A stretch of 64,000 nucleotides of DNA, from NCBI RefSeq assembly GCF_017353185.1, contig NZ_JAFMYV010000017.1, forward strand, positions 1-64,000, in the 5' to 3' direction. The position numbers and the translations under genes are program-made. Positions 19,001 through 26,900 of this stretch are shown here, one piece after another. The first letter of the stretch is position 1, and every line of letters starts with the position of its first letter. This stretch comes from Fibrella rubiginis (GTDB lineage Bacteria > Bacteroidota > Bacteroidia > Cytophagales > Spirosomataceae). The notes under the pieces were generated by a model. It worked only from the letters and a program-made list of their open reading frames with translations, did no database searches and was not told the origin of the DNA.

Positions 19001-19431
19001 GTTACAATTAAGCTTCCTGCCGCCGAACCGGCCTGCGATGGTCCAAGGCTAATTCGGTTTAGGACCTCAGCCCGCATTAATACGTTGGCGTTCTCTACCT
19101 CCTCATACTGGTATGGCTTTTTATAAGACATCGGAAAAAGCAACACGTTGTTCGACGAGTCGACGGAGCCAGCTGGACGGTCAGTAAATCCGAGCAGATT
19201 CTGAATGTCGTTAAAGAAGTAAGAGGCCTCTTCGCGGTCGGTGAGCACAAAGAGATGGGTACCGGGCACTTGTTTCGTTAGCGTGGCCGCAATGACAGCG
19301 TCAAGGCTGCCCGTAATGCCTTTTATCTGCACCCTCGATGGTTCCGCAGCGTTGCGTTCCAGCAGTGGCTGGGCCAGGATTTTCAAGAAAGGGTCCTCAG
19401 CGTATAAGGACAGAAATTCGGTAGTTGTCAA
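16003..19431 (-). CDS. mfd: Transcription-repair coupling factor Mfd
   Basis: 1142 aa. UvrB-like modules lie at the N-terminus. The RNA-polymerase-interaction region (GDYVTHVDYGIGRF) is followed by an SF2 motor with Walker A CGDVGFGKTE, DEEQ box IIDEEQKFGV, TATPIPRTL and QMRGRVGRS, then the C-terminal TRCF domain. It removes stalled RNA polymerase and recruits UvrA to lesions. The start is a TTG at 19431: an in-frame stop lies nine codons upstream and no ATG precedes the conserved N-terminus. Confidence 0.96.
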   Translation of the reverse strand: MTTTEFLSLYAEDPFLKILAQPLLERNAAEPSRVQIKGITGSLDAVIAATLTKQVPGTHLFVLTDREEASYFFNDIQNLLGFTDRPAGSVDSSNNVLLFPMSYKKPYQYEEVENANVLMRAEVLNRISLGPSQAGSAAGSLIVTYPEALSEKVINKRSLRENTMAVRVGDKLDTSFVSDMLQTYDFEKTDFVYEAGQFSVRGGIIDVFSFASEFPYRIELFGDEVESLRHFNPETQLSTGTPDRDRLEQISIIPNVQTRLTQEVRESFLDFLPKDTCLWFKDIEYALEIVEKSFEQAELSLSRVVGTGDIQVVENPETLFETRRAFLNQVKALTTIEFGRKFYFKTDSKLSYPSKPQPSFNKEFKRVADALNDLRTKGYTTIIVAESFKQLERLRTIFDEIDPLLKFQTMQVGIREGFTDDTLKVACFTDHQIFDRYFKYRVRDKFSKSKALTLRELKTLQPGDYVTHVDYGIGRFAGMERVDMNGNDQEAIRLIYRDNDILLVSIHSLHKIAKYSGKEGGPPTMSKLGTQEWDLRKSKVRKQVKDIARELIALYAKRRTAPGYAYSHDTFLQAELESSFIYEDTPDQAKATNDVKNDMEKPHPMDRLVCGDVGFGKTEVAIRAAFKAVSDNKQVAMLVPTTILAMQHYNTFKERLANFPVKISYINRFKSAAQIKETLKQAASGELGILIGTHRIVNKDIKFKDLGLLIIDEEQKFGVKTKDRLKEMRVEVDVLTLTATPIPRTLHFSLMGARDLSVIATPPPNRQPITTEIHVFSDTVVRDAVSYELRRGGQVFFVHNRVGDIESIGNMIKRLVPDARIGVAHGQMEGDRLEKVMTRFIEGETDVLVSTNIIESGLDITNANTIIINQAHNFGLSDLHQMRGRVGRSNKKAFCYLLTPPAAVLSSDSRKRLQTLEDFSDLGEGFKIAMRDLDIRGAGNLLGAEQSGFVNDLGYEMYHQILDEAVQELRETEFKNLFMDTPDVFRPLLPDTVIETDLEVLIPESYVTNISERLSLYTRLDSIQNPTELQLFKKEVSDRFGPIPAGVENLFKLVAVRWKAEQLHLEKLTLKNTIVKGTFVSSEKDSQSDSFFTSDRFGKVIDYIKKHPKLCSLKEVKNRLIFTHEHVNGVDQLNRILAELTE

Positions 19432-19487
19432 AGCTAAAAAGTAGTCTAACAGTCAATCGCCAAAACCAGACGGTAGGAACACGAAAA

Positions 19488-19512
19488 GCCGCCAGGCGAT
19501 CAACCCGGCGGC
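19488..19512 (-). terminator. Possible terminator after barstar
   Basis: GCCGCC (19488-19493) pairs with GGCGGC (19507-19512). Read leftward, the stem is followed by TTTTCG. The 187-nt gap between barstar and mfd holds no other clear signal. Confidence 0.4.
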
Positions 19513-19617
19513 ATAAATACAAACCTGAACACTCGTCAAATGTTCCGTTCTTACATACAATGGGGCAATTTGCTCCGGTTTTTATTACAGACAGAAGAGA
19601 CAGTGCTAATTGCTACG

Positions 19618-20058
19618 TTAAACAGTTTCAAAGGCAATACCTTCCTGCTCCATTACCTGTTCTATGCGGGCACTCTTCTCAAAAACGACCGACAACTCTT
19701 TCTTGTCGGCAAGGTCGGTTTCGTCGTCGGCCATCCATTTCCAGTCTTCAACGGTGGCTTCAAGAATGGCTAGAATAGAGGCCAGTTTCTTCGGATCACG
19801 CTCCTGGCTAATAAACTGATCTGTATTTGTGAAATAGAGTACAATCTTCTCATCCTCAAGCCATTGCAGGTCGTTTAACGCATCATTGAGTGCGTCGAGG
19901 TTATTACCGAAATGCGGAAACTCAAGTGCGTCCGAGATCTGATCGTAAAACTGCCGGAGTGTTTTGGCTTTGTTGCCGTCGATATGTGCGACGAAATGAT
20001 CGGGAAACCGGTCGGCTAGTGCCGCTTCGGACGAGGAAAGTATAAAGTTGGCAGCCAT
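19618..20058 (-). CDS. Barstar family RNase inhibitor
   Basis: 146-aa acidic cytosolic protein with the barstar core (HFVAHIDGNKAKTLRQFYDQ, FPHFGNNLDALNDALNDLQW) and a longer C-terminal tail than Bacillus barstar. It should neutralise the barnase-type RNase encoded just upstream in the transcription direction. The pair is separated by a 34-bp-arm inverted repeat, so the inhibitor may have its own transcription start. Family assignment is firm; pairing is inferred from adjacency. Confidence 0.88.
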   Translation of the reverse strand: MAANFILSSSEAALADRFPDHFVAHIDGNKAKTLRQFYDQISDALEFPHFGNNLDALNDALNDLQWLEDEKIVLYFTNTDQFISQERDPKKLASILAILEATVEDWKWMADDETDLADKKELSVVFEKSARIEQVMEQEGIAFETV

Positions 20059-20067
20059 AAGGATAAA

Positions 20068-20162
20068 GAGTCTACTGTCTGAGGTTCAACAGCTAAAGCA
20101 ACCGCAGTGGTCCGATTAAACGCGGCGATTGCTTTAGCTGTTGATCCTTAGACGGCAGACTC
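20068..20162. repeat. Long inverted repeat between the RNase and barstar genes
   Basis: Arms of 34 bp (20068-20101 and 20129-20162) differ at 4 positions; the spacer is 27 nt. It starts 2 nt past the RNase stop codon and ends 9 nt before the barstar ATG in the transcription direction. It fills the gap, so any barstar promoter would lie within it. Confidence 0.85.
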
Positions 20163-20164
20163 GT

Positions 20165-20665
20165 TCATTTTATTTCCGTGAAGGTATTATAATGGTCGTT
20201 GGTGTACCAGGCGCTGCCATCAGCGCCGGTAATAAGGCGTTCGGTACCCCTGTTTTTGCCCGGCACTTTTGGATTCACATCCCATTCCTGGTAATCAATT
20301 GGTTTACCGTCGGGGCTGGAACGGGGTAAATGGTTTTCAAAATTACCAAACCGCCTGCCACCAACATACCCATCCATGGCCCGGCCATTGGCCCGAACAT
20401 AAGCCAGAACGTCATACACTTTTTTGGGAATTTGCGTCGCCTGCCTGCGGGCGTTATTAGCTCTGGTCGACTGTCTATCTTGGTGATAATCAGTAACTGA
20501 CGTACTGCTATCACCTTGCTGAAACTGCCGGTGCTGCTGCTGTCGGTGATGTTTCTTACGCGACGACTGTCCCTGCTCTGTCCTGGCAGCTTCCTTCGTT
20601 TTCGACTGACAATGAGTCAGTAACGAAAAACCAAAAAAGAAAAACAGCAATAGAAAAGAACGCAT
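20165..20665 (-). CDS. Secreted barnase-type (N1/T1 family) ribonuclease
   Basis: 166 aa from the ATG at 20665; a longer frame uses a TTG inside the preceding gene. A signal peptide (LLLFFFFGFSLL, possibly a weak lipobox at Cys19) and a basic Q/H-rich linker precede a barnase domain (about 85-166). The domain carries the expected catalytic Glu (YQEWDV), Arg (RGTERLITG) and His (TNDHYNTF). It would cleave RNA, probably outside the cytoplasm, with the adjacent barstar protecting the cell. It lies 26 nt behind the YciI-like gene. Confidence 0.88.
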   Translation of the reverse strand: MRSFLLLFFFFGFSLLTHCQSKTKEAARTEQGQSSRKKHHRQQQHRQFQQGDSSTSVTDYHQDRQSTRANNARRQATQIPKKVYDVLAYVRANGRAMDGYVGGRRFGNFENHLPRSSPDGKPIDYQEWDVNPKVPGKNRGTERLITGADGSAWYTNDHYNTFTEIK

Positions 20666-20691
20666 AGGGAGATGGGTTCTTAGACTTGCGT

Positions 20692-20985
20692 TCAATTCAG
20701 CGAAAACATGGGTACCCGGAGTGATACTACGTTATTGAACATCAGTTCACTAATGTCGGGCGTCATGTAGTTGATGAGGGGGAACTCAGAGATTGTTTCC
20801 AGTACTTCCAGCTCCGAATCACCATTGACGATGCACCATAACTTGGCTCGATCAGCCGAAAGCGAATAGGATAAAATGCGCCCCTGTTCCATCATTTCGT
20901 TGATCTTGGCCCGCTGTGATGGAATTTTAGCCATAAAGGCATCATCCATTTCAGCCAGCGTAAACTCGACCATAAATTGGCTCAT
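20692..20985 (-). CDS. YciI/muconolactone isomerase-like small protein
   Basis: 97-aa ferredoxin-like fold protein (MSQFMVEFTLAEMDDAFMAK; TISEFPLINYMTPDISEL) resembling the dimeric alpha-beta barrel muconolactone isomerase/YciI group. It follows the hydrolase gene by 27 nt in the same direction, so it probably belongs to the aromatic/quinone detoxification operon. The reaction is unknown. Confidence 0.7.
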   Translation of the reverse strand: MSQFMVEFTLAEMDDAFMAKIPSQRAKINEMMEQGRILSYSLSADRAKLWCIVNGDSELEVLETISEFPLINYMTPDISELMFNNVVSLRVPMFSLN

Positions 20986-21012
20986 AGCACTTGTTTGTTA
21001 ACGGACGTCCAT

Positions 21013-21639
21013 TCAATTAGACAATACCGTATTAACCAAAGATAACTCATCTTCGTTGATTGTGTGGCCGCCATTGGGGTAAAGTTTGGTTTGTACAATG
21101 GCCCCCATTCGCTCGTATACAGCCGCTGTTTCCAGTACGCGTGCCTTCGGAATATGCGAATCCACGTCGCTACAGGCCAGCACTGCAGGTGTACCGGTCA
21201 GGGCGCCTTCGTAAGTACGTGGAGTGCCGTCGGGGCCAATAAGCCCGCCGCTAAGACCAAAAATACCCCCGTATACTGCCGGATTCCGAGCGGCGAATTC
21301 GAGCGTCAAACAGGCTCCCTGTGAGAACCCCAACCAGTACATCTGTGGCGTTTTCAGGTTGAAATCGGCCTGTAATCGTGCTCTGAGCATGGCTAGCACC
21401 ATCAGCCCCGATGATAGCCCCGGCTCGTTGCGTTCCGTCGGCTGCAGAAACGAGTAAGGATACCAGGTACCATCGGTTGCCTGCGGGGCTATAAAGGCCA
21501 TGTCGGGGGCATCCAGGTGCGGTACCAGCGACAGTATGTCTTGCGCTGAGCTACCGCGCCCATGCACCAGTACCATTACGCGGTTGGCTTTGTCGAGGGG
21601 TACACCCGCTGTGAGGTAATTAGTTGGGTCGTGAATCAT
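21013..21639 (-). CDS. Alpha/beta hydrolase (phospholipase/carboxylesterase family, MhqD-like)
   Basis: 208 aa from the ATG at 21639 (an ATG five codons upstream is less likely). Oxyanion region VLVHGRGSSAQD, nucleophile LGFSQGACL, the acid Asp near CSDVDSH and His in PNGGHTI make a complete catalytic triad. In Bacillus, mhqO (dioxygenase) and mhqD (hydrolase) form a quinone-resistance operon. Here the same two families lie 35 nt apart in the same order, so a role in detoxifying quinones is inferred. Confidence 0.85.
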   Translation of the reverse strand: MIHDPTNYLTAGVPLDKANRVMVLVHGRGSSAQDILSLVPHLDAPDMAFIAPQATDGTWYPYSFLQPTERNEPGLSSGLMVLAMLRARLQADFNLKTPQMYWLGFSQGACLTLEFAARNPAVYGGIFGLSGGLIGPDGTPRTYEGALTGTPAVLACSDVDSHIPKARVLETAAVYERMGAIVQTKLYPNGGHTINEDELSLVNTVLSN

Positions 21640-21674
21640 AATCAGGATCAACAAAGGGAGTTGGCAATAACTCC

Positions 21675-22613
21675 TTAGGACAGCACGATTTTGGGTAAGG
21701 CAGCTTCCAGTTTAGCACGACGGGCTTCATATTGTGGGGGTAGCATTAGTGCCGTACCCAAGCTGTTAGGAGCCTCGTCGATGGCAAATCCGGGCGGGTT
21801 AGTAGCCACTTCAAATAATACCCCGCCTGGTTCGCGGAAGTAGATGCTATGAAAATAATTGCGGTCCTGCACAGGCGTGGGCACATAGCCCGCGTCGGCA
21901 AGGTGCTGGCTAATGAGCAATTGCGTTTCGTCGGAATCAGTTGAAAAAGCCACATGGTGTACAGACCCCGCCCCCTGCAACGCCCGCACACCGTTGGGAT
22001 CTACCAGCACATCAACGTAGTTGCCCGGTCCGCCAAGGCCCGCCTCAAACCGAAAGTGGTTAGCTTCTTCTGCCACCAGACGGTGTTGCATTACGTTGGT
22101 CAGCAGCTCGACAGTGCGGGTGGGATTGAGCTGATCAAGCGTAACGGTATGAAATCCCCGAATCGAAAATTCGAGCGGAATCTGACCGTTGCTGTAGCCC
22201 GGCCGGTTGTCTATATCATTGAAAACCAGTTCGATACCCATGCCATCGTAGTCTTCAAAACGAATAAACGTTTCGGCAAAGCGTTTGGCGGGTGTAGAAT
22301 AGGCGATCTGGAACTGGTGCAACCGATCTAGCCAGAACTGCATCCCTGCAACGGGAACAGAAAAAGCGGTGTACGTAAGTTGACCCACCCCTTTGCGTCC
22401 ACGGGGAATATTGCCGTATGGGAAAAAAGTCAGAATACTACCCGGAGAGCCCATTGCGTCGCCGTAATAAAGATGGTAAACGTCGGGAGCATCAAAATTG
22501 ACTGTTTTCTTCACCAGCCTCAGGCCGAGCACATGCGTGTAGAAATCAACATTACGTTGCGTATCGCCAGCTAAAGCTGTAACATGATGGAGGCCATTTA
22601 TCAGGGTTGCCAT
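21675..22613 (-). CDS. Ring-cleaving dioxygenase, VOC superfamily (MhqO-like)
   Basis: 312 aa with two vicinal-oxygen-chelate modules: GLHHVTALAGD at the N-terminus, then FHTVTL and VHHVAF in the later parts. Metal ligands are His in HHVTAL, His in VHHVAF and Glu in GVLFEVATNPPGF. It is expected to open hydroquinone or catechol rings. It is the first gene of the leftward cluster with the hydrolase and YciI-like protein. A promoter with an operator-like palindrome precedes it. Confidence 0.88.
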   Translation of the reverse strand: MATLINGLHHVTALAGDTQRNVDFYTHVLGLRLVKKTVNFDAPDVYHLYYGDAMGSPGSILTFFPYGNIPRGRKGVGQLTYTAFSVPVAGMQFWLDRLHQFQIAYSTPAKRFAETFIRFEDYDGMGIELVFNDIDNRPGYSNGQIPLEFSIRGFHTVTLDQLNPTRTVELLTNVMQHRLVAEEANHFRFEAGLGGPGNYVDVLVDPNGVRALQGAGSVHHVAFSTDSDETQLLISQHLADAGYVPTPVQDRNYFHSIYFREPGGVLFEVATNPPGFAIDEAPNSLGTALMLPPQYEARRAKLEAALPKIVLS

Positions 22614-22631
22614 AGATCAGTTGGTTAATAA

Positions 22632-22655
22632 CAAATGTATTTAATGTATATACAT
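22632..22655 (-). promoter_or_regulatory. Candidate -7 box and operator upstream of the MhqO-like gene
   Basis: On the minus strand TACATTTG (22632-22639) matches TAnnTTTG exactly. Four nt upstream lies the perfect 12-bp palindrome ATGTATATACAT (22644-22655), placed between -33 and -7. This is the position of an operator for a MarR/HxlR-type repressor of quinone-stress operons; no such regulator gene is adjacent. Motifs are seen; function is inferred. Confidence 0.5.
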
Positions 22656-22808
22656 GAAAAAGTATGATTTTGTTCAAACTAGTTTGGTAAAACTGAGGGT
22701 AACTGCTGGCGGGCCGCTGCATAGTGTATATAAACCACTGGCAATCTCATGAGTTAATCACGTTACCCATTCATTGCATGATGTTAATTGCCCCAACACC
22801 AGTTATTT

Positions 22809-23609
22809 ATGATTCCCCCCTCCCCTAGTACGCCGCGCCCCTTTATAACTGCCCGCATCGACAAGATGCTTATTGCGCTTTACGAGGTAGCCCGGTTTGT
22901 AGGCCGTTTTTTTCGCGAAGTGCTGTTACCTCCCTACGAAGGCCGCGAGGTGATTCGGCAATGTTACGAAGTTGGGGTCCGTTCACTGCCACTTATTTCG
23001 CTCACGGGATTCATTACGGGCATTGTCTTCACCAATCAGTCGCGGCCATCACTGGCACAGTTTGGGGCCACGTCGTGGTTGCCTTCGCTGGTATCTATTG
23101 CCCTGGTGCGGGCCATTGGCCCTTTGGTGACGGCCTTGATTGCCGCCGGACGCGTAGGGTCAAATATCGGGGCAGAGTTAAGCTCAATGCGTGTAACCGA
23201 GCAAATCGACGCGATGGAAGTATCAGCAACCAAGCCGTTTAAATTTCTGGTTTCTACGCGTGTGCTGGCTACCACATTTATGATTCCGGTGCTGACACTA
23301 TACGCAATTTCGGTGGGGTTGCTGGGTGCCTTTTTGAACGTAAACAGTAACGAAGCCACCAGTTTCCGCAGCTTCATTACCGAAGTGTTCGGCACAATTA
23401 CGTTTCTAGACGTTTTTTCGTCATTGGCTAAATCAATCGTTTTTGGTTTTACCATCGGTATGGTAGGTTGCTACCAGGGTTACAACTCCTCGAAAGGCAC
23501 TGAGGGTGTTGGAAAAGCCGCTAACGCAGCGGTAGTGACGTCTATGTTTCTGGTGTTTATAGAGGAGTTATTCTCGCTACAGATCGTTAATGCCATTCGT
23601 AGCTTTTAA
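22809..23609 (+). CDS. mlaE: MlaE-type lipid ABC transporter permease
   Basis: 266 aa. A MlaE/DUF140 permease with about five membrane helices and the conserved motif RVGSNIGAELSSMRVTEQIDAM. It forms the inner-membrane channel of an Mla-type phospholipid transporter with the ATPase and MCE protein downstream. The frame opens at a TTG (22788); the ATG at 22809 is chosen. The ATPase start follows 11 nt after the stop. Confidence 0.93.
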   Translation: MIPPSPSTPRPFITARIDKMLIALYEVARFVGRFFREVLLPPYEGREVIRQCYEVGVRSLPLISLTGFITGIVFTNQSRPSLAQFGATSWLPSLVSIALVRAIGPLVTALIAAGRVGSNIGAELSSMRVTEQIDAMEVSATKPFKFLVSTRVLATTFMIPVLTLYAISVGLLGAFLNVNSNEATSFRSFITEVFGTITFLDVFSSLAKSIVFGFTIGMVGCYQGYNSSKGTEGVGKAANAAVVTSMFLVFIEELFSLQIVNAIRSF

Positions 23610-23620
23610 CCCTTCGCACC

Positions 23621-24397
23621 ATGAACAACAAATCGAAAAAGCCTGCTCAGTCTGCTGAGACAGTCATTGAAATAGAAAACCTGCACGTGGCCTTTGGCGA
23701 CAATGAGGTGCTTAAAGGAGTTGACTTAAGCCTGCAGCGGGGTGAAAATCTGGTTGTGCTGGGCCGGTCAGGAACGGGTAAATCCGTGTTAATCAAAGTA
23801 ATTGTGGGTTTGCTTAAGCCAGACTCAGGTCGGGTGGTTGTGCTGGGGCAGGATGTTGTTGACAGCAACACCACTGAACTGGATCAACTGCGGCTGAAAG
23901 TAGGCTTTTCGTTCCAGAACAGTGCCCTTTACGACAGCATGACCGTACGTGAAAACCTCGAGTTTCCGCTCGTGCGCAATGTGCGGAATCTGTCACGGGC
24001 TGAGATTGATCGGGCAGTGGAAGAAGCCCTGGACGACGTAGGGTTGAAACAGGCCATCAACCAAATGCCATCCGAATTGTCGGGTGGGCAGCGGAAGCGC
24101 ATTGGCATTGCCAGAACGCTGATGCTGAAGCCCGAGATTATGCTTTACGATGAACCTACTGCCGGTTTGGATCCCATCACCTGCACCGACATCAATAACC
24201 TGATCAACGACGTACAGGAACGGCGTGGTGCTTCATCTATCATTATTACCCACGACCTCACCTGTGCCAAAGAAGTGGGCGACCGCGTGGCTATGCTTTT
24301 CGATGGGCAGTTTCAGCGGCAGGGTACGTTCGACGAAGTTTTTGCTACCGACGACAAACGTGTTCAACAGTTTTATCACTACAACTTCACTGAATAA
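23621..24397 (+). CDS. mlaF: MlaF-type lipid ABC transporter ATPase
   Basis: 258-aa ABC ATPase. Walker A GRSGTGKSVL, Q-loop FSFQNSALYDSMTV (typical of MlaF), signature LSGGQRKRIG, Walker B ELIMLYDEPT-like IMLYDEPTAGLD and switch His ITHD. It powers the permease encoded 11 nt upstream. The stop codon lies inside the left arm of an inverted repeat. Confidence 0.94.
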   Translation: MNNKSKKPAQSAETVIEIENLHVAFGDNEVLKGVDLSLQRGENLVVLGRSGTGKSVLIKVIVGLLKPDSGRVVVLGQDVVDSNTTELDQLRLKVGFSFQNSALYDSMTVRENLEFPLVRNVRNLSRAEIDRAVEEALDDVGLKQAINQMPSELSGGQRKRIGIARTLMLKPEIMLYDEPTAGLDPITCTDINNLINDVQERRGASSIIITHDLTCAKEVGDRVAMLFDGQFQRQGTFDEVFATDDKRVQQFYHYNFTE

Positions 24398-24486
24398 TGG
24401 AACGCGGGTTGTTATGATTCGTAAGATGAATCATGATAAAATCATCTCTGAACCAGACGAATCATAACAACCCGCGTTCTATTGTT
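24393..24486. repeat. Long inverted repeat between mlaF and mlaD
   Basis: A perfect 23-bp core (24400-24422 with 24457-24479) extends to about 30 bp with 2 mismatches. The 34-nt spacer holds a further small hairpin (AGATGA with TCATCT). It overlaps the mlaF stop and ends about 12 nt before the mlaD ATG, inside an operon whose products act together. A relative reduction of mlaD transcription, or an RNA-stability element, is possible. Confidence 0.85.
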
Positions 24487-24497
24487 CCTCAACACCT

Positions 24498-25517
24498 ATG
24501 AAATCAAATCGACGTGCCGTTACAGTTGGCTTATTTGTGTTAATCGGGCTGTCATTGCTGGCAGCGGGCATCCTGTTTTTGGGAGGTCAGCAAAAACGTT
24601 TTGTGTCAACCATTCAGATTAAGGCCGTTTTTAACGACGTGGCCGGTTTGAAGACAGGTAATAACGTCTGGTTTTCGGGCGTGAAAATTGGCACTGTCAA
24701 ACGGATTAGTTTTGTGGGTTCGTCGCAGGTAGAGGTCGACATGAACATTGAAGAAAGTGCGTCTGCTTATGTTCGTAAAGATGCACTGGCCACGCTTGGC
24801 TCAGACGGCCTGATTGGCAACAAACTGATCGTAATTGTAGGCGGAACACAAAGACATCCGCCCGTTGAAGAGGGTGACCGATTGCGGGCGCGGGAAGCCC
24901 TAAGTCCCGAATCCATTATTGACACGCTACAGGTAACAAACCGTAACCTGCTGAAAATTACCACCGACGTGGGCAGCATTGTGACAAGAGTACGTAACGG
25001 ACGGGGCTTGGCTGGCGCTCTGCTCTATGACTCAACGATTGTGCGCAATTTCCAGTCGTCGATGGCCGGTTTGCAACGAGCGTCGGCTAATGCAGCCACA
25101 ATGACCAATTCGTTAACCACGTTTACGGCCAAACTGAACCGCCCTGGTACCCTGGCCAATGACCTCATCACAGATACCACGGTCATGCGCGATATCCGTA
25201 CCTCAACAGCGCGGCTAAAGCAAGTGACTGCATCGGCCAATGATGTGGTGGCTGATGTAAAACAGGCTACACAAAAGCTCAATAATGGTAATAGCGCCAT
25301 TGGTGTTCTCACCAGCGATTTATCTGTAGGGCGCGACATCCGGAGTACAATCAGAAATCTGAGCACTAGCACTCAGAAACTGGACCAGAACATGGAAGCG
25401 CTGAAAAGCAACTTCCTGTTCCGGGGTTATTTCAGAAAGCAGGAGAAACAGAAAGCAAAAGAAGCTAAAGAGGCTGAAAAGAATGGGCAGCCCATTCCTG
25501 CTGACACCACTCGTTAA
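24498..25517 (+). CDS. mlaD: MlaD-type MCE domain protein
   Basis: 339 aa. One N-terminal membrane anchor (about 9-29), an MCE domain (about 38-115; VAGLKTGNNVWFSGVKIGTV), then a long helical tail and a charged C-terminus rich in Lys/Glu. It is the periplasmic lipid-binding ring subunit of the Mla-type transporter encoded upstream. No mlaB or mlaC gene follows. Confidence 0.9.
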   Translation: MKSNRRAVTVGLFVLIGLSLLAAGILFLGGQQKRFVSTIQIKAVFNDVAGLKTGNNVWFSGVKIGTVKRISFVGSSQVEVDMNIEESASAYVRKDALATLGSDGLIGNKLIVIVGGTQRHPPVEEGDRLRAREALSPESIIDTLQVTNRNLLKITTDVGSIVTRVRNGRGLAGALLYDSTIVRNFQSSMAGLQRASANAATMTNSLTTFTAKLNRPGTLANDLITDTTVMRDIRTSTARLKQVTASANDVVADVKQATQKLNNGNSAIGVLTSDLSVGRDIRSTIRNLSTSTQKLDQNMEALKSNFLFRGYFRKQEKQKAKEAKEAEKNGQPIPADTTR

Positions 25518-25659
25518 CGATTCTGTTGCTACAAGTTGTTAACTAAGTATTAATACATAGCAACAACCTGTATATTGGTGTGCATTTTTTTGGTGAATGC
25601 GGCTTGTGCGTTAAGCTAATAGGCGTACTTTGTTGGTTAACTAAACCAACCGCATTCTC

Positions 25660-26682
25660 ATGAAGAAATTTACTGTCTATGCCCTGACGGCTGGGTTAAT
25701 CTATTCAGCCTCGGCTTGTCTAGATTCCAGCGTCAATGAACCCACCGCCAGTTCGTCACTCAATGGCGCACGTGAAGAAGTACCTACCCGGCAATGCGGT
25801 TCTATGGACGTGCTGGCTCAGCAGCTTAAAAATAATCCCGGCCTGCAACGGAAACTGGACGACATTGAGGCACATACCTCACGATTTGCGCTAACGCTGA
25901 AAACAGATCCGTCGGTGCTCTCAACAGGCCCCCTAGTGGGCGTATTGACCATTCCGGTAGCGGTTCACGTTATCTACAATTCGTCTATACCTCAGGAAAA
26001 CATCAGCGACGCCCAAATTCAGTCGCAGATTACGGTGCTGAACCGTGATTATAGTAAGACGAACACCGACATTACGAAGGTGCCTAGTGCTTTTGCTTCA
26101 GTGGCCTCGAACATGCAGTTTCAGTTTCGCCTCGCCAGCATCGACCGCAAAGCATCAGCTATGACGTCGTGGGGAACATCTGACGCCATGAAGAAGACGA
26201 GCTATGGTGGTGTGGCCCCTATTTCGCCCACTACGACGCTTAATATCTGGATCTGCAATATTGGCGGTGGTGTTCTGGGTTATGCCCAGTTTCCGGGCGG
26301 CGCTGCCGCTACCGACGGTGTGGTTATTGGCCCGAAATATTTCGGTAGCAGCAGCATCGCCTCCGGCTACTACGGCGCTCCATTTGACAAAGGCCGCACG
26401 GCTACGCATGAGATTGGCCACTGGCTCAACCTGCGTCACATTTGGGGCGACGCTTCCTGTGGTAATGACCTAGTGGCCGATACGCCAACGCAGTCTACCA
26501 GCAACTTTGGTTGCCCTGCCTTTCCCCGGAAAACATGCGGTAATACTACCAGCGGTGACATGTTCATGAACTATATGGACTACACCGACGACCTGTGCAT
26601 GTTTATGTTCTCGGAAGGCCAAAAAACCCGCAGCCGAGCCATCTTCTCCCCTGGTGGTCCCCGCGCTAGTTTTGCGCCTTAA
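25660..26682 (+). CDS. M43-type zinc metalloprotease lipoprotein (copy 1)
   Basis: 340 aa. Lipoprotein signal (IYSASAC, Cys20) and a C-terminal pappalysin/ulilysin-like catalytic domain. The zinc motif is HEIGHWLNLRH (H250, E251, H254, H260) and the Met-turn is in FMNYMDYTDD. It is expected to be an outer-membrane or surface protease. The domain is preceded by IPVAVHVIYN and DAQIQSQITVLNRD, typical of the family. The next gene is a close full-length paralogue, so this is a tandem duplication. Confidence 0.92.
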   Translation: MKKFTVYALTAGLIYSASACLDSSVNEPTASSSLNGAREEVPTRQCGSMDVLAQQLKNNPGLQRKLDDIEAHTSRFALTLKTDPSVLSTGPLVGVLTIPVAVHVIYNSSIPQENISDAQIQSQITVLNRDYSKTNTDITKVPSAFASVASNMQFQFRLASIDRKASAMTSWGTSDAMKKTSYGGVAPISPTTTLNIWICNIGGGVLGYAQFPGGAAATDGVVIGPKYFGSSSIASGYYGAPFDKGRTATHEIGHWLNLRHIWGDASCGNDLVADTPTQSTSNFGCPAFPRKTCGNTTSGDMFMNYMDYTDDLCMFMFSEGQKTRSRAIFSPGGPRASFAP

Positions 26683-26705
26683 TTGGTTTATAACTAGTGG
26701 TTTAT

Positions 26706-26764
26706 AAAAATAAAAGCTCGTCAATTCACCAACATATCTGGTGAATTGACGAGCTTTTATTTTT
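26706..26764. terminator. Strong hairpin terminator between the two metalloprotease genes
   Basis: Perfect 26-bp arms (26706-26731 and 26739-26764) with a 7-nt loop; the descending arm ends in TTTTATTTTT. Far longer than an ordinary intrinsic terminator. It isolates the second copy, which should have its own promoter. Confidence 0.9.
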
Positions 26765-26900
26765 GCGTTTTATAACGATTTCATCAACTAAGTATTGCTT
26801 GTAATTCAGGCTGATTACTTATAAATATTTTTTTAAGATGGCTATTCATATTATACAAAAACGAGTACCTTGTTTTTCTAAACAAATTAATCGCCTACAC

